Positions 1 through 9,389 of a DNA stretch of 64,000 nt are shown piece after piece (the stretch's first letter is position 1; the number at the start of each line of letters is the position of its first letter). Source of the DNA: Fischerella sp. PCC 9431 (GTDB lineage Bacteria; Cyanobacteriota; Cyanobacteriia; Cyanobacteriales; Nostocaceae); NCBI RefSeq assembly GCF_000447295.1, contig NZ_KE650771.1:3545964-3609963 (forward strand), written 5' to 3'. The notes under the pieces were generated by a model, which worked only from the letters and a program-made list of their open reading frames with translations, had not been told where the DNA came from and ran no database searches. The translations under genes were made by a program, and so were the position numbers.

Positions 1-410
1 AACGTTATACTCCCTTATTGCAAGCGCAAGTTGAGGAATTGGGTATCGCTAAGCAAGTCAAATTTTTAGATTACGTTCTCTACAGTGAATTACCAAAAAT
101 TATCAGTGGGGCGATCGCACTCGTTTTTCCTAGTCTCTGGGAGGGTTTCGGTTTCCCGGTTATCGAAGCAATGGGGTGTGGTACTCCTGTGATTACCTCT
201 AATATTTCCTCTCTTCCAGAAGTTGCTGGTGATGCTGCGATTCTCATCAATCCCTACGACATCAGAGAAATTACAGAAGCAATGGATAAAATTGCGACTG
301 ATACACAACTGCGCGATCGCCTATCTGTCGCTAGTATCAGCAGAGCACATCAATTTAGTTGGGAAAAAACAGGACTAGCAACAGCAGAAGTCCTGAAACA
401 ATTTATGTGA
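1..410 (+). CDS. Glycosyltransferase family 4, C-terminal part (5' end outside window)
   Basis: The frame is open from the first bases of the window, so this is the last ~135 residues of a longer protein. It shows the C-terminal Rossmann half of a GT-B glycosyltransferase: the stretch FPSLWEGFGFPVIEAMGCGT is the nucleotide-sugar binding EX7E motif of GT4 enzymes, followed by PVITSN and the usual SLPEVAGDAAILINP. Such enzymes move a sugar from an NDP-sugar to a lipid or polysaccharide acceptor at the cytoplasmic side of the membrane. The acceptor cannot be told from this piece. It converges on pyk with an AT-rich hairpin between. Confidence 0.9.
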   Translation, partial: RYTPLLQAQVEELGIAKQVKFLDYVLYSELPKIISGAIALVFPSLWEGFGFPVIEAMGCGTPVITSNISSLPEVAGDAAILINPYDIREITEAMDKIATDTQLRDRLSVASISRAHQFSWEKTGLATAEVLKQFM

Positions 411-417
411 ACTCGTC

Positions 418-453
418 AAAAATTAAAAATCAAAAATACAATTTTTAATTTTT
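418..453. terminator. AT-rich bidirectional hairpin between glycosyltransferase and pyk
   Basis: A perfect 13-base inverted repeat (418-430 against 441-453) of only A and T lies between the two convergent stop codons. Each arm gives a T-rich tail on one strand, so it could end transcription from both sides. Confidence 0.5.
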
Positions 454-465
454 AATTCTTAATTC

Positions 466-2235
466 TTAAGGAGTTCCCACTGCTCCAGAGTAAACTAAAC
501 CCCGTTGTATATCCATTGTTACAATCGAACCATCTCGAATTAGTTGTGTGGCCTTCTTGACGCCAACTATAACAGGAACACCGACACGTAAACCGATGAC
601 TGCTCCGTGAGAAGTAAGACTATCATCCTCAGTTATAAGACCTGCGGCTTTGCGAATTACTTCCACAAAATCGGCATTAGTGCGGGGTGCAACCAAAATA
701 TCACCAGGGTTAAAGTTACTTACATCCATACTGGTGTGTGCGACTCGTGCGCGACCACTGACCAAGCCTTGTCCGAGTCCAATTCCTCGTCCTAGTATTG
801 CTGTCACAACTTCTACTTTGATCAAATCCGTGGAGCCAGAAACACCTTGCAATGTACCGGCGGTCATTACTACCAAATCTCCTTCAAAAACGAGATTATT
901 TTCTAAAGCTACATTTATGGCTGCTTGGAATGTCTGGCCAGCTGAGGGTAATTCTAATACCAACAACGGTTTGACTCCCCATACCAGTTGCAATTGTCTG
1001 GCGACATTTACATGGGGTGTAATCGCTAAAATTGGTGTCCAAGGGCGGAATTTGGAAACATTGCGAGCTGTGGAACCTGTTTGAGTCAAGCTCATAATAG
1101 CTGCTGCTCCCAGTTGTTGAGCGATTTGTCCTACTGCTTGGCTAATTGCATTAGGAATAGAACGCTTGCGATCTCTAACTTGGCTAGCGTTATTGTTTTG
1201 GATGTTTTCTTGCTCGATTTTTTCTGCAATTCGCGCCATCGTCGCCACAGCTTCAACTGGGAACTTACCAACAGCAGTTTCATTAGAGAGCATCACCGCA
1301 TCCGTACCATCGAGAATCGCATTTGCCACATCCGACACTTCGGCACGAGTCGGACGGGGATTGCTGACCATGCTGTCTAACATCTGGGTAGCGGTGATGA
1401 TGGGAATTCCCAAGCGATTAGCAGTAGCAATCAAGCGCTTTTGCAGCATGGGGACATCTTCTGCTGGTAGTTCTACGCCTAAATCGCCTCTAGCAACCAT
1501 CACACCATCACACAAAGCCAAAATAGCTTCCATTTGTTCGATCGCTTCGTGCTTTTCTATTTTGGCAATCACTGGTACATTCTTACCAGCGCTGGAAATT
1601 AGTTCCTTAATTTCCATGACATCTTGGGGGTTGCGAACAAAGGAAAGTGCTACCCAGTCAACACCTTGATCCAGACCGAACATCAAATCTTCACGGTCTT
1701 TGTCGGTCATGGCTTTAATGGAAAGGTAAACTCCAGGAAAGTTTACGCCTTTGTTATTGGAGAGAGTGCCAGGAACGGTAATACGACAGTGAAGATCGCC
1801 TTTTTCCTTATCGATATCCTCAACGATCATTTCCACTCGTCCATCATCAAGGAGAATTCTCGCTCTTGCAGGTACTTCGTCTGCTAAATAATCGTAGGTA
1901 ACGCAGCTGATTTCTTGTGTACCAACTACTGGACGATTAGTCAAGGTGAAGCGATCGCCTTTTGCTAGCATTATTGAACCATTCTCAAACTTACCCAAGC
2001 GAATTTTCGGTCCTTGCAAGTCTTGGAGAATTCCCACCGGTTGATTAAGTTCAAAGGCTGTTTGCCTAATTAAGCGAATATTACGCTGATGATCAGCATG
2101 AGAACCATGAGAAAAGTTCAATCGGAGTGTCGTTGCACCAGCTTCGATAATAGCTTTGAGCATTTCTGGATTGCTGGTAGCAGGGCCAATGGTGGCAACA
2201 ATTTTAGTACGGCGTAAAGAGTCTTTCAATTGCAT
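466..2235 (-). CDS. pyk: Pyruvate kinase with C-terminal PEP-utiliser-like domain
   Basis: Converts phosphoenolpyruvate and ADP to pyruvate and ATP, the last step of glycolysis, in the cytoplasm. Visible motifs are the N-terminal TKIVATIGPA, the active-site segment VIAKIEKHEAI, and the metal/substrate motif MVARGDLGVELP. At 589 residues it is about 110 longer than a minimal pyruvate kinase. The extra C-terminal part carries LVAPRTNADF and TEDDSLTSHGAVIGLRVGVP, resembling the swivelling phosphohistidine domain of PEP-utilising enzymes; this long form is common in cyanobacteria and Bacillus. It starts at ATG (MQLKDSLRRTKIVATIGP). Transcribed alone. Confidence 0.96.
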   Translation of the reverse strand: MQLKDSLRRTKIVATIGPATSNPEMLKAIIEAGATTLRLNFSHGSHADHQRNIRLIRQTAFELNQPVGILQDLQGPKIRLGKFENGSIMLAKGDRFTLTNRPVVGTQEISCVTYDYLADEVPARARILLDDGRVEMIVEDIDKEKGDLHCRITVPGTLSNNKGVNFPGVYLSIKAMTDKDREDLMFGLDQGVDWVALSFVRNPQDVMEIKELISSAGKNVPVIAKIEKHEAIEQMEAILALCDGVMVARGDLGVELPAEDVPMLQKRLIATANRLGIPIITATQMLDSMVSNPRPTRAEVSDVANAILDGTDAVMLSNETAVGKFPVEAVATMARIAEKIEQENIQNNNASQVRDRKRSIPNAISQAVGQIAQQLGAAAIMSLTQTGSTARNVSKFRPWTPILAITPHVNVARQLQLVWGVKPLLVLELPSAGQTFQAAINVALENNLVFEGDLVVMTAGTLQGVSGSTDLIKVEVVTAILGRGIGLGQGLVSGRARVAHTSMDVSNFNPGDILVAPRTNADFVEVIRKAAGLITEDDSLTSHGAVIGLRVGVPVIVGVKKATQLIRDGSIVTMDIQRGLVYSGAVGTP

Positions 2236-2354
2236 AGAGGATGAATCTAGGGAGCTACTCAGGGAATTAGCTTCACCAAGGGTTTATGAGGTGTATGGGT
2301 GTAGGAAAATCAAAACCCTTATCATCACATCCTTACACCCTTACACCCTAAATT

Positions 2355-2429
2355 CAGTTATCAGTTATCAGTTGTTCAGTTGTCAGGTTGATAAATGGTC
2401 ACTGATCACTGTTTACTGTTTACTGTTGG
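2355..2429. repeat. Imperfect palindromic repeat of CAGTTAT type
   Basis: The 449-base gap between pyk and crtR holds this element: CAGTTATCAGTTATCAG on the left, a GGTCACTGATCACTG arm on the right, then heptamers of TTTACTG type. Related copies lie at 10663-10741 and 40208-40290. No gene is seen in the gap; the rest is AT-rich and probably contains both divergent promoters. Confidence 0.55.
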
Positions 2430-2699
2430 CTGATTTAATGGCGGTAACTTATAGAAGGTTAAAGAGCAAAGCTAAAAGCTTCGACTCGAATCATACGTTA
2501 TTTTGCCCATGATATGCGAAGATTATCGATAAATCTTGCTACACAAAACTTTAAAATTTTATTATTTTTCAGAGCGGATTGAGTGCTATCACTTTTCCTC
2601 TAGGGAAAACTGAAGGGAAATGTTGTTTACTTGACCCTTTTATGTTTTACCCTTACCCCTTAGTTAACTTGCAAAATTTGATTAATGAAGGAGTTCACG

Positions 2700-3626
2700 A
2701 TGCTGACGTCGGAGGTACAGAAGCCACTGACAGTCCCCCCTAAAGAATTGTTAGCGCCTCCTGGTGGCTTCAATCCGACGCTGCTAATGTTTTTGGCAGC
2801 TGTAGCGATCGTTGTGTTATCTTCCCTTGGTTACTGGGTTTGGCACTGGCCGCACTGGATATCATTTGTGATGAATATCCTTGCCTTACATATTTCCGGT
2901 ACGGTAATTCACGATGCTTGTCACCAGTCTGCCCATCGCAACAAGATTATTAATGCGATGTTAGGGCATGGTAGCGCTTTGATGCTAGTTTTTGCTTTTC
3001 CGGTGTTTACACGGGTTCATTTGCAGCATCATGCTCATGTCAACGATCCAAAAAACGACCCAGATCATTTTGTCTCTACAGGTGGTCCACTGTGGTTAAT
3101 CGCAGTACGTTTTTTCTATCACGAGGTGTTTTTCTTTAAAAGACGTCTGTGGCGGAAGTATGAACTTCTAGAATGGTTTCTCAGCCGCTTATTTGTGGTG
3201 ACTATTATTTTTACGGCAGTTCATTATCATTTTTTGGGTTACATTCTCAATTTTTGGTTTGTACCTTCTGGCATTGTAGGGTTAGCTTTGGGATTATTTT
3301 TTGATTATTTGCCCCATCGTCCATTTGCGGAACGTGATCGCTGGAAAAATGCTCGTGTTTATGCTAACCCAATTCTCAATATTCTGATTCTGGGACAGAA
3401 CTACCACTTAATTCATCATTTGTGGCCTTCTATCCCTTGGTACAATTATCAGCCTACATACCATCTCATGAAACCTCTGTTGGATCAAAAAGGTTGTCAT
3501 CTATCTTTAGGATTACTCCAGAAAAAAGATTTTTTTGATTTTCTTTACGACATTGTTTTAGGAATCCGTTTTCATGGGAAAAAAGCAGTGGAGTTGAAAG
3601 AAGAAAATAACGCCATTCGATCCTGA
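2700..3626 (+). CDS. crtR: Beta-carotene hydroxylase, membrane fatty-acid-desaturase family (CrtR type)
   Basis: A 308-residue membrane di-iron protein. The three histidine clusters of the desaturase/hydroxylase family are present: HDACHQSAH, HLQHHAH and HLIHHLWP, with four hydrophobic spans around them. In cyanobacteria this family hydroxylates beta-rings of carotenoids to make zeaxanthin and related xanthophylls, using oxygen and electrons from ferredoxin; overall similarity is to CrtR rather than CrtW ketolase. An in-frame ATG lies 15 bases upstream at 2685, but a strong AAGGAG at 2688-2693 lies between the two and sits 6 bases before ATG 2700, so 2700 is preferred. It is followed by a clear terminator. 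Confidence 0.85.
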   Translation: MLTSEVQKPLTVPPKELLAPPGGFNPTLLMFLAAVAIVVLSSLGYWVWHWPHWISFVMNILALHISGTVIHDACHQSAHRNKIINAMLGHGSALMLVFAFPVFTRVHLQHHAHVNDPKNDPDHFVSTGGPLWLIAVRFFYHEVFFFKRRLWRKYELLEWFLSRLFVVTIIFTAVHYHFLGYILNFWFVPSGIVGLALGLFFDYLPHRPFAERDRWKNARVYANPILNILILGQNYHLIHHLWPSIPWYNYQPTYHLMKPLLDQKGCHLSLGLLQKKDFFDFLYDIVLGIRFHGKKAVELKEENNAIRS

Positions 3627-3648
3627 CTTGTAACTTTTATCTATTTGG

Positions 3649-3679
3649 AAAACCTCTCTCCTACAAGAAGAGAGGTTTT
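3649..3679 (+). terminator. Rho-independent-like terminator after crtR
   Basis: An 11-base perfect stem (3649-3659 with 3669-3679) of AAAACCTCTCT type and a 9-base loop, ending in TTTT and lying 22 bases after the crtR stop. Confidence 0.75.
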
Positions 3680-3933
3680 AAATTATCCCCATTAATAATG
3701 GTTAATCTAAGGAAAATTCCTGTTAAAATACAAACTTTAAGTCCTATTTAAATAGGTGAAGTATGGGTATGAACCTTAAATATCGTCGTCATACTAAGCG
3801 ATAAAATCACACCAGATATAGTAGATATGCGTAAAAAATTAACCCTATTTTTTATGATTACAGATTCTATACAGTAGCTATTAGTAAAGCATAATACGCA
3901 AAATACTAACTGAAATCAGCACTGGTGAGTAAG

Positions 3934-4083
3934 ATGAAAATTTGGATGTGGAGTACTATTGGACTACTAATTACTAACTTTGTTGTGGTTGGAATTGTAG
4001 CATTTTTGATCTATAGAGATAGTGTCCAACCTAACCAGAATCGATCACTCGGCGAACATAGGTTAGTAATAAGCGAAACTTAA
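3934..4083 (+). CDS. Putative 49-residue single-span membrane protein
   Basis: A short frame starting ATG at 3934 encodes MKIWMWSTIGLLITNFVVVG and continues as one hydrophobic span (about residues 6-27), then a polar tail ending ISET. It has a typical small membrane protein profile. It overlaps the 3' end of the opposite-strand kinase gene by 4 bases. No family is recognised and the ribosome binding site is weak (GTGAG), so this is a candidate only. It is the only coding signal seen in the gap 3627-4079. Confidence 0.35.
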   Translation: MKIWMWSTIGLLITNFVVVGIVAFLIYRDSVQPNQNRSLGEHRLVISET

Positions 4084-5351
4084 GGGGAGACATCTTTGTG
4101 TAATTGCAAGTCTTGCACTTTAGGAGCAGGATTAACTATCTGCACTGACCAATAACTGACAACCATCAAAATTAAACCAGAAATCGTGCCTAGCACCAGA
4201 CCAATTAACAAAGCTGGTCTTTTTATAAAAATTGTCATAGTAGAATTTCTGGCGTGACTATTGTTATCAAAAGCTTGGTTGCAACTCTCTCCAGATAAGA
4301 CATTTTGCAGTTCCAATTTTTCCTGATCTTGGGTTGAGTTGTAGATATTGGTTGGTGAAAGTAATGTCTCTGGAAGTCTGAATTTGCTTGTTTGGTCGCT
4401 TAATGGTGGTAATAACGTCTTGTGATTTCCAGAAATTAGATAAGTGTTTTCTTCTGGTGGTAAGGTTTGAGGTGAAAAATTGAATAATAATGTAGAATTT
4501 GCTTCTTGTGTGGATGCGTAAATACTAGCCAAAGGTAGCAATGCTGACAGCGCTTCTTGTGCTGATTGATATCTGTCTTTAAAGTGATAATAGACCATTT
4601 TATTGAGTACTGAGGCTAACTCAACACTCACTGATGCTAGGTTTTGCCAAATTACTTCACCTGTATGATGATCTTCTGGTAGATGTGTCGGATGAACTCC
4701 TGTTAGTGCTTGGATACCAATCATACCTAGAGCATAAATATCACTATTTGGACGGGGTTTACCTCGCTCTTGTTCATGAGGCATGTATCCAGGTGTACCG
4801 ATCGCAATGGTAGTATTTTGATCGTGGGTAATAAAATCTTTGACCAATTGATTCCAGATAGGTTTAACAGCACCAAAATCAATCAAGATTAAGCGATCAT
4901 CTTGCTTACGTCTGAGAATGTTGCTTGGCTTAACGTCGCGATGAATCAACCCCTGAGTATGAATAAAATTCAGGATTTCTAAAACTTCTACCAGTAATTG
5001 CAAGACTTCTGTTTCTGACCAACGCTTACCAACAGGAAGTTCTACACTCAGGGGATGTCCCTCAATGAATTCTTGTACTAGGTAAAACTCAAGGTTATCT
5101 TCAAAATGAGTCAGAAGACTGGGAACTAAGTCATAATTGTCCAGCTTTTTTAAGGCTTCTGTTTCTCGAATAAATAGACGCCTACGTATTTCTACTGGTA
5201 TAGGACATTTATTACTTGGTAAAAAATGTTTGACTACACATATCTGACTGTCGGAAGAATAAATATCCTGAGCTATATACGTTTGACAAAATATACCTTG
5301 ACTTAAAACTTGAACAACTTGGTATCGCTCTCCTATTAACTGGCTTAACAT
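4080..5351 (-). CDS. Hanks-type serine/threonine protein kinase, membrane-anchored
   Basis: A 423-residue protein. Residues ~10-275 form a eukaryote-like kinase domain: ATP-binding lysine in VVKHFLP, catalytic loop HRDVKPSN, magnesium loop DFGAVK, and activation segment IGTPGYMPHEQ. The glycine-rich loop is poor (LSQGIFCQTY), as in several cyanobacterial kinases of this group. A linker of ~100 residues follows, then one transmembrane segment near residues 380-405 (PALLIGLVLGTISGLILMVV), leaving a short outer tail. It likely phosphorylates cytoplasmic proteins while anchored in the membrane; the substrate is unknown. Starts at ATG 5351 (MLSQLIGERYQV), the usual start for these kinases. Confidence 0.93.
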   Translation of the reverse strand: MLSQLIGERYQVVQVLSQGIFCQTYIAQDIYSSDSQICVVKHFLPSNKCPIPVEIRRRLFIRETEALKKLDNYDLVPSLLTHFEDNLEFYLVQEFIEGHPLSVELPVGKRWSETEVLQLLVEVLEILNFIHTQGLIHRDVKPSNILRRKQDDRLILIDFGAVKPIWNQLVKDFITHDQNTTIAIGTPGYMPHEQERGKPRPNSDIYALGMIGIQALTGVHPTHLPEDHHTGEVIWQNLASVSVELASVLNKMVYYHFKDRYQSAQEALSALLPLASIYASTQEANSTLLFNFSPQTLPPEENTYLISGNHKTLLPPLSDQTSKFRLPETLLSPTNIYNSTQDQEKLELQNVLSGESCNQAFDNNSHARNSTMTIFIKRPALLIGLVLGTISGLILMVVSYWSVQIVNPAPKVQDLQLHKDVSP

Positions 5352-5584
5352 TATGATTGTGTAGCTGACGGCTATATTAAGTAACTTTACTTAAAACAAA
5401 TTTACTTATAAATTTAATATATAGTTTCTACAAAAATATATTTACCTATAACCACCAGAAGTAATATTTAAATCTTATCAAGAGTTATCAAGAGTGCATT
5501 CAAAAATAGTAAGAAATTCGGAATTTAAAGTTCTTTATTTTAAATTCCAAATTGGTATAATCCAGTAAACGCCAGTAACAAAAG

Positions 5585-6664
5585 ATGACTAATGAACGCA
5601 GAAGAGGCGTACCACTGAGCAGAGACGCTGTACAAATAGTTAGAGGTCTAGTTGTCGGCGAACTGATCACAATCATAATTATTGGTGGACTGTGGTTATG
5701 GCTCAGACCGCGCTTGCAAATTGATAACGGTACCTTTTCCAGACCGATTAGTCAAGGTACAAGCACTACCTCTAGTAGTAGTGGTTCAACTTTCCAGACT
5801 ATTACTAATGTTCCCGTTGGCTCATTTAAACACGGTGGAAGTACAGCTTGGGCGTCAATTAGGTCATTAGTAGATGCTCAAATCCACAATGTTCGCCCAG
5901 AACTACAGTTAAATTATGTAGATCCTACCAGTAGTAGTCCGGGTTCTGGATCGGGAATTGAGATGTTACTTGACGGGAAATTGGATTTTGTAGAATCTTC
6001 TCGTCCTCCCAGCGCCGCAGAACAAAAAATTGCCACTCAACGAGGTTTCCAACTAGCATCACGTCAGGTTGCTGTTGATGGAATTGCGATCGCAGTTAAC
6101 CCATCATTGCAAGTCTCAGGTTTAACTGTCGAACAATTACAGCAGGTTTATTCCGGGAAAATCACTAATTGGCAACAACTAGGCGGGTCTGATCTAGCAA
6201 TTACTCCCTTCTCTCAACGCCCAGACAGTGCAGATACAGTCATCTTTGGTGACAAACAAATTTTAAACCCACAAACTTTTGCTTCTAACATCCAGTATGT
6301 TTACTCTCCAACAGAAGCAGTGCGCCAAATTAATCAGACTCCCGGTGGTATTTATTACGCTGCTGCTCGGACAATAGTACCTCAATGTACAGTTAAACTT
6401 TTAGCTGTAGGTTTGAATTCAACAAAATTAATTTCACCCTTCACTGAACCTCCAGTATCAAAGAATCAGTGTCCCCAAAAACGCAATCAAGTCAATACGG
6501 AGGCTATCAATGACGGTAGTTATCCAATCATCACTAAGTTATATGTGATTACGAAGCAAAACAACACTCAACAGCAGCAAGCAGGAGAAGCATATACAAA
6601 TCTTTTACTGACTGATCAAGGACAACGGCTAATAGAAGAAGCTGGTTTAGTCCCGATGCGCTAA
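5585..6664 (+). CDS. PstS-like phosphate-binding protein with N-terminal membrane anchor
   Basis: A 359-residue protein. An uncleaved-looking hydrophobic anchor lies at residues ~20-40 (GELITIIIIGGLWLWL), then a Ser/Thr-rich linker, then a periplasmic binding domain of the PstS family: GSGSGIEMLLDGKLDFVES, the SSRPPS loop, IAIAVNPSLQVSGLTVEQL and YSGKITNWQQLGG are typical. The role is binding phosphate or a similar oxyanion outside the membrane. There are no pst permease genes nearby, so it may be a stand-alone sensor or auxiliary binding protein rather than part of a transporter. The 3' end overlaps aroH on the other strand by 18 bases. Confidence 0.82.
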   Translation: MTNERRRGVPLSRDAVQIVRGLVVGELITIIIIGGLWLWLRPRLQIDNGTFSRPISQGTSTTSSSSGSTFQTITNVPVGSFKHGGSTAWASIRSLVDAQIHNVRPELQLNYVDPTSSSPGSGSGIEMLLDGKLDFVESSRPPSAAEQKIATQRGFQLASRQVAVDGIAIAVNPSLQVSGLTVEQLQQVYSGKITNWQQLGGSDLAITPFSQRPDSADTVIFGDKQILNPQTFASNIQYVYSPTEAVRQINQTPGGIYYAAARTIVPQCTVKLLAVGLNSTKLISPFTEPPVSKNQCPQKRNQVNTEAINDGSYPIITKLYVITKQNNTQQQQAGEAYTNLLLTDQGQRLIEEAGLVPMR

Positions 6665-7036
6665 GGGTAAAGACCAATCAGGGCGCAACTTTTGCGCCTT
6701 ACGTAAATAGATATGAGACACTGGAGCAGATGCAGGCAAATAGACATGAACTAAAAAGCGAATGCAATGTTCTAAACTGCTTTCGACATACATTTGTTGG
6801 ACATCTAGCATAGCAACAGTATCCCAGTGGGGACGTTGGCGTGCGATCGCAGCTGGAAAAGTTGCATCCAAATCTTGTGTGACTGTAAAAGTCATGCTAA
6901 CAATATCCGACGGATGCAGTTGATTGCGCTTTTCCAACTCATCTAATAGTTCCATGACTGATTCTCGCATTGCCTCAACCGTATTTTCTGAAACAGTTGT
7001 TGCGCCGCGAATTGCACGCATTCGCCACTCCACCAT
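6647..7036 (-). CDS. aroH: Chorismate mutase, AroH class
   Basis: A 129-residue enzyme converting chorismate to prephenate in phenylalanine and tyrosine synthesis. It matches the trimeric AroH (Bacillus) type, not the helical AroQ type: RAIRGATTV at the start (active-site Arg), TQDLDATFPA, CIRFLVHV, and the C-terminal IYLRKAQKLRPDWS. The start at 7036 is supported by AAGGAGG four bases upstream; an internal ATG at 7021 also begins where shorter homologues do. It is convergent with the PstS-like gene, with overlapping stop regions. Confidence 0.93.
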   Translation of the reverse strand: MVEWRMRAIRGATTVSENTVEAMRESVMELLDELEKRNQLHPSDIVSMTFTVTQDLDATFPAAIARQRPHWDTVAMLDVQQMYVESSLEHCIRFLVHVYLPASAPVSHIYLRKAQKLRPDWSLPLAHRD

Positions 7037-7057
7037 TTATCCTCCTTAAAATCTATT

Positions 7058-7113
7058 GGGCATCGGGCATTGGGCATCGGGCATTGGGCATTGGGCATTT
7101 GGCATCGGGCATG
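7058..7113. repeat. Heptanucleotide tandem repeat GGGCATY x8
   Basis: Eight consecutive 7-base units of GGGCATT/GGGCATC with few changes, between aroH and sppA. It is the reverse complement family of the CCCAATG array at 9253-9315 and matches the array at 40148-40196. Confidence 0.9.
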
Positions 7114-7186
7114 TCGTTAGTTTATCTCCCTGTTCCCCGTTAAGAGTTCCCTATCCACTGACAAATGACCAATGACCAATGACTAT

Positions 7187-7996
7187 TTATGGTCTATACA
7201 ACCACAAAGGTAAACCACTTGTAGACACTTCAAATTCTAGCCAGCTAATTCCAGATGCAGCCTGGCGATTCCCTGGTAGTAGGCGACTCAACAAAGGTTT
7301 GCGTTCTTCTAGGGTAAAGACTGGTGTTTTTCCCGGATCAAGACCAACTAGTTCTGCTGCCCAGCGACGGGCATCTTCTTCAGTGCCTAATCTGTCTACA
7401 ATACCCAATTCTAAGGCTTGCTGACCAGTAAAAATCCGACCATCAGCAAAAGTTCTCACAGTTTCTACAGCTAAATTTCTTCCTTCAGCGACTGTTTGCA
7501 CAAACTGTTGATAACTTGTATCTATTAATTCTTGCAAAATATTCTGCTCTGGTTCAGTCAGTTCTCGGTCAAATGCCAAAATGTCTTTGTAAGGGCCAGA
7601 CTTAATGACCTTGAAGGATACACCGACTTTTTGGAGCAGTCGTTCTAAGTTGTTGCCGCGTAAAATTACACCGATGCTACCCGTAATTGTCCCTGGGTTA
7701 GCCATGATGTGTTCAGCGCCCATGCCAATATAGACGCCACCAGATGCGGAAATATTACCAAAACTAGCTACAATTTTTACTTTTTCACGTAAGCGTTTGA
7801 GGGCGCTGTAAATTTCTTGCGAATCACCTACCGTACCCCCAGGACTATCAATACGTAGCAGTAAAGCTGGGAATTTCTTCTCTTCTACGGTTTCTAGGGC
7901 TTCTAGTACTCGTTTGCGAGTATTGCTAGCAATCGCACCAGTAATTTCAATTCGAGCTATTTGTTTACGAAATCTAGGCTTAAAAGGCCAAACCAT
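7187..7996 (-). CDS. sppA: Signal peptide peptidase SppA, short form
   Basis: A 269-residue S49-family serine protease that degrades cleaved signal peptides at the membrane. LLRIDSPGGTVGDSQEIY, the nucleophile loop SASGGVYIGMGAEHIMANPG, and the lysine region KSGPYKD form the Ser-Lys dyad of the short (archaeal/Bacillus type) SppA. The N-terminus lacks an evident long transmembrane helix, so the protein may be peripheral or soluble. Starts at ATG (MVWPFKPRF). Confidence 0.93.
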   Translation of the reverse strand: MVWPFKPRFRKQIARIEITGAIASNTRKRVLEALETVEEKKFPALLLRIDSPGGTVGDSQEIYSALKRLREKVKIVASFGNISASGGVYIGMGAEHIMANPGTITGSIGVILRGNNLERLLQKVGVSFKVIKSGPYKDILAFDRELTEPEQNILQELIDTSYQQFVQTVAEGRNLAVETVRTFADGRIFTGQQALELGIVDRLGTEEDARRWAAELVGLDPGKTPVFTLEERKPLLSRLLPGNRQAASGISWLEFEVSTSGLPLWLYRP

Positions 7997-8578
7997 GTGC
8001 AGTCAAACAATTTTGGATTTGAGATTTTGGATTGACCCCACGGATAAATCCAGGGGCTTGATAATTTTGGATTTTAGAAAACGGAATTGTTTCCACTGAT
8101 AAAGCCGGGGGCTTGTACCCTGCTCGGAATTATCGCTCAAAAATACTTCTAAAAGCCAATAAGATGCAAAAGTGCTAATCCGAATTTTAATGGAATTTTT
8201 ATGCTTTGGGTGTTTATTTTGGAAATAAGCTGTTTATTTTGCTTTACTCTACAATAGTTTTGCTTTAATTTTGTGATGATTCAGTCTCAGCCACAAAATA
8301 TATTATTATAAGATAATTTTTCTTGATAAATTTGATTTTTATATATAAAACTTAACGATAAAAGCTTGTTGTGATTTTTGCTTATCTTTGCTGAATGTAG
8401 TTTACACAGAAATGGGAAGAGTAGGAGAAGGCATCTATGGGAATGCCTCTGGCATAGAGAAAAACGCTAAAAGTCTACGCCCGCATACAGTATAAGTATC
8501 TTCTTTGACTGACGGCATCTTGACGTCCAATATGTACAATATAAAATCGCCTGGAATCACGCTACTGTGCCACAAACT
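7997..8578. other. Gene-free stretch with degenerate repeats
   Basis: Contains AATTTTGGATT-type repeats (about 8008-8085) and two imperfect copies of a GATAAA-CC-GGGGGCTTG motif (about 8040-8060 and 8096-8118). The remainder is AT-rich. No gene or RNA is recognised. Confidence 0.5.
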
Positions 8579-8866
8579 TTAGCGTAAAATTTGACATCTG
8601 TAATAAGCATAAGTGTCAAACAATCCCCCAACAAAGCTACAGGTCAAACTGATAGTAAATAAACCTTCGATAGCGTTGCCACTACCAAAAATAGCGAGAA
8701 ACTGCATAATTGGGTTAGCGATCGCTTCGGTTACAGCTTGCAAGATAGGGATATGACCCATTAGTGACACAGTTAATAGTATGCTGCCGACAAGAAACAG
8801 AGGTGCGACAAAACTAAAGATGATGGTCAGCAGTAGTGAGCGAAGAAAGTTAATCCAAATCGTCAT
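8579..8866 (-). CDS. Small conserved-looking membrane protein, unknown function
   Basis: A 95-residue protein with three or so hydrophobic spans: SLLLTIIFSFVAPLFLVGSI, a middle segment around PILQAVTEAI, and GLFTISLTCSFVGGLFDTYA. The frame can be extended to 8944 (121 residues), but the ATG at 8866 (MTIWINFLRS) has AGGGAG nine bases upstream, and the extension would add a polar non-membrane tail. No family is recognised with certainty. Stands alone between two gene-free repeat regions. Confidence 0.6.
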   Translation of the reverse strand: MTIWINFLRSLLLTIIFSFVAPLFLVGSILLTVSLMGHIPILQAVTEAIANPIMQFLAIFGSGNAIEGLFTISLTCSFVGGLFDTYAYYRCQILR

Positions 8867-9252
8867 GAAGGCTGGCTCCCTGAATGAAAAAGGCAATAGC
8901 CGTTTACCTGAGTAGTCACTTTCTACAATAAGTGCGATCGCCATACAACGGACGAGAATTCAAAAATCTTAAGTTTTCATTAAAATACCTACACACAAAT
9001 TTTCAGATGTGCTTTCAACCCAAACAAGGCATCCAATCTAGATAATCCCGAAAAATCAGCCTCACAGGACTCTTCATAAGCATACTTAGAGAAAAACTTT
9101 TATTGATTTGAATGTTAATTTCTGAGATGAGATTTAAAGTTAGTTAACCTAAATCGGAAGGGGGACAAGGAGGACAAGGGAGCAAAGGGAGCAGGGAGAA
9201 GGGAGCAGGAAGCAGGGAGAAGGGAGCAGGGAGAAGGGGAAACGGAGAGATC

Positions 9253-9315
9253 CCCAATGCCCAATGCCCAATGCCCAATGCCCAATGCCCAATGCCCAAT
9301 GCCCAATGCCCAATG
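9253..9315. repeat. Heptanucleotide tandem repeat CCCAATG x9
   Basis: Nine perfect consecutive CCCAATG units, with degenerate units on both flanks. It is preceded at ~9159-9250 by a purine-only tract built of GGGAGCA/GGGAGAA heptamers. Lies in the gap 8945-9389, in which no gene is seen. Confidence 0.95.
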
Positions 9316-9389
9316 CCCGATCCCTAATCCCCTATCCCCATTGACTAAATTGCTATTCTTATTGCAGTTACTGAGTTAGCTGGTGAACA

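Noticed and set aside
9115-9306. Minus-strand frame with [15 protein letters not shown]
   Set aside because: Translation of the CCCAATG heptamers and the adjoining purine tract.
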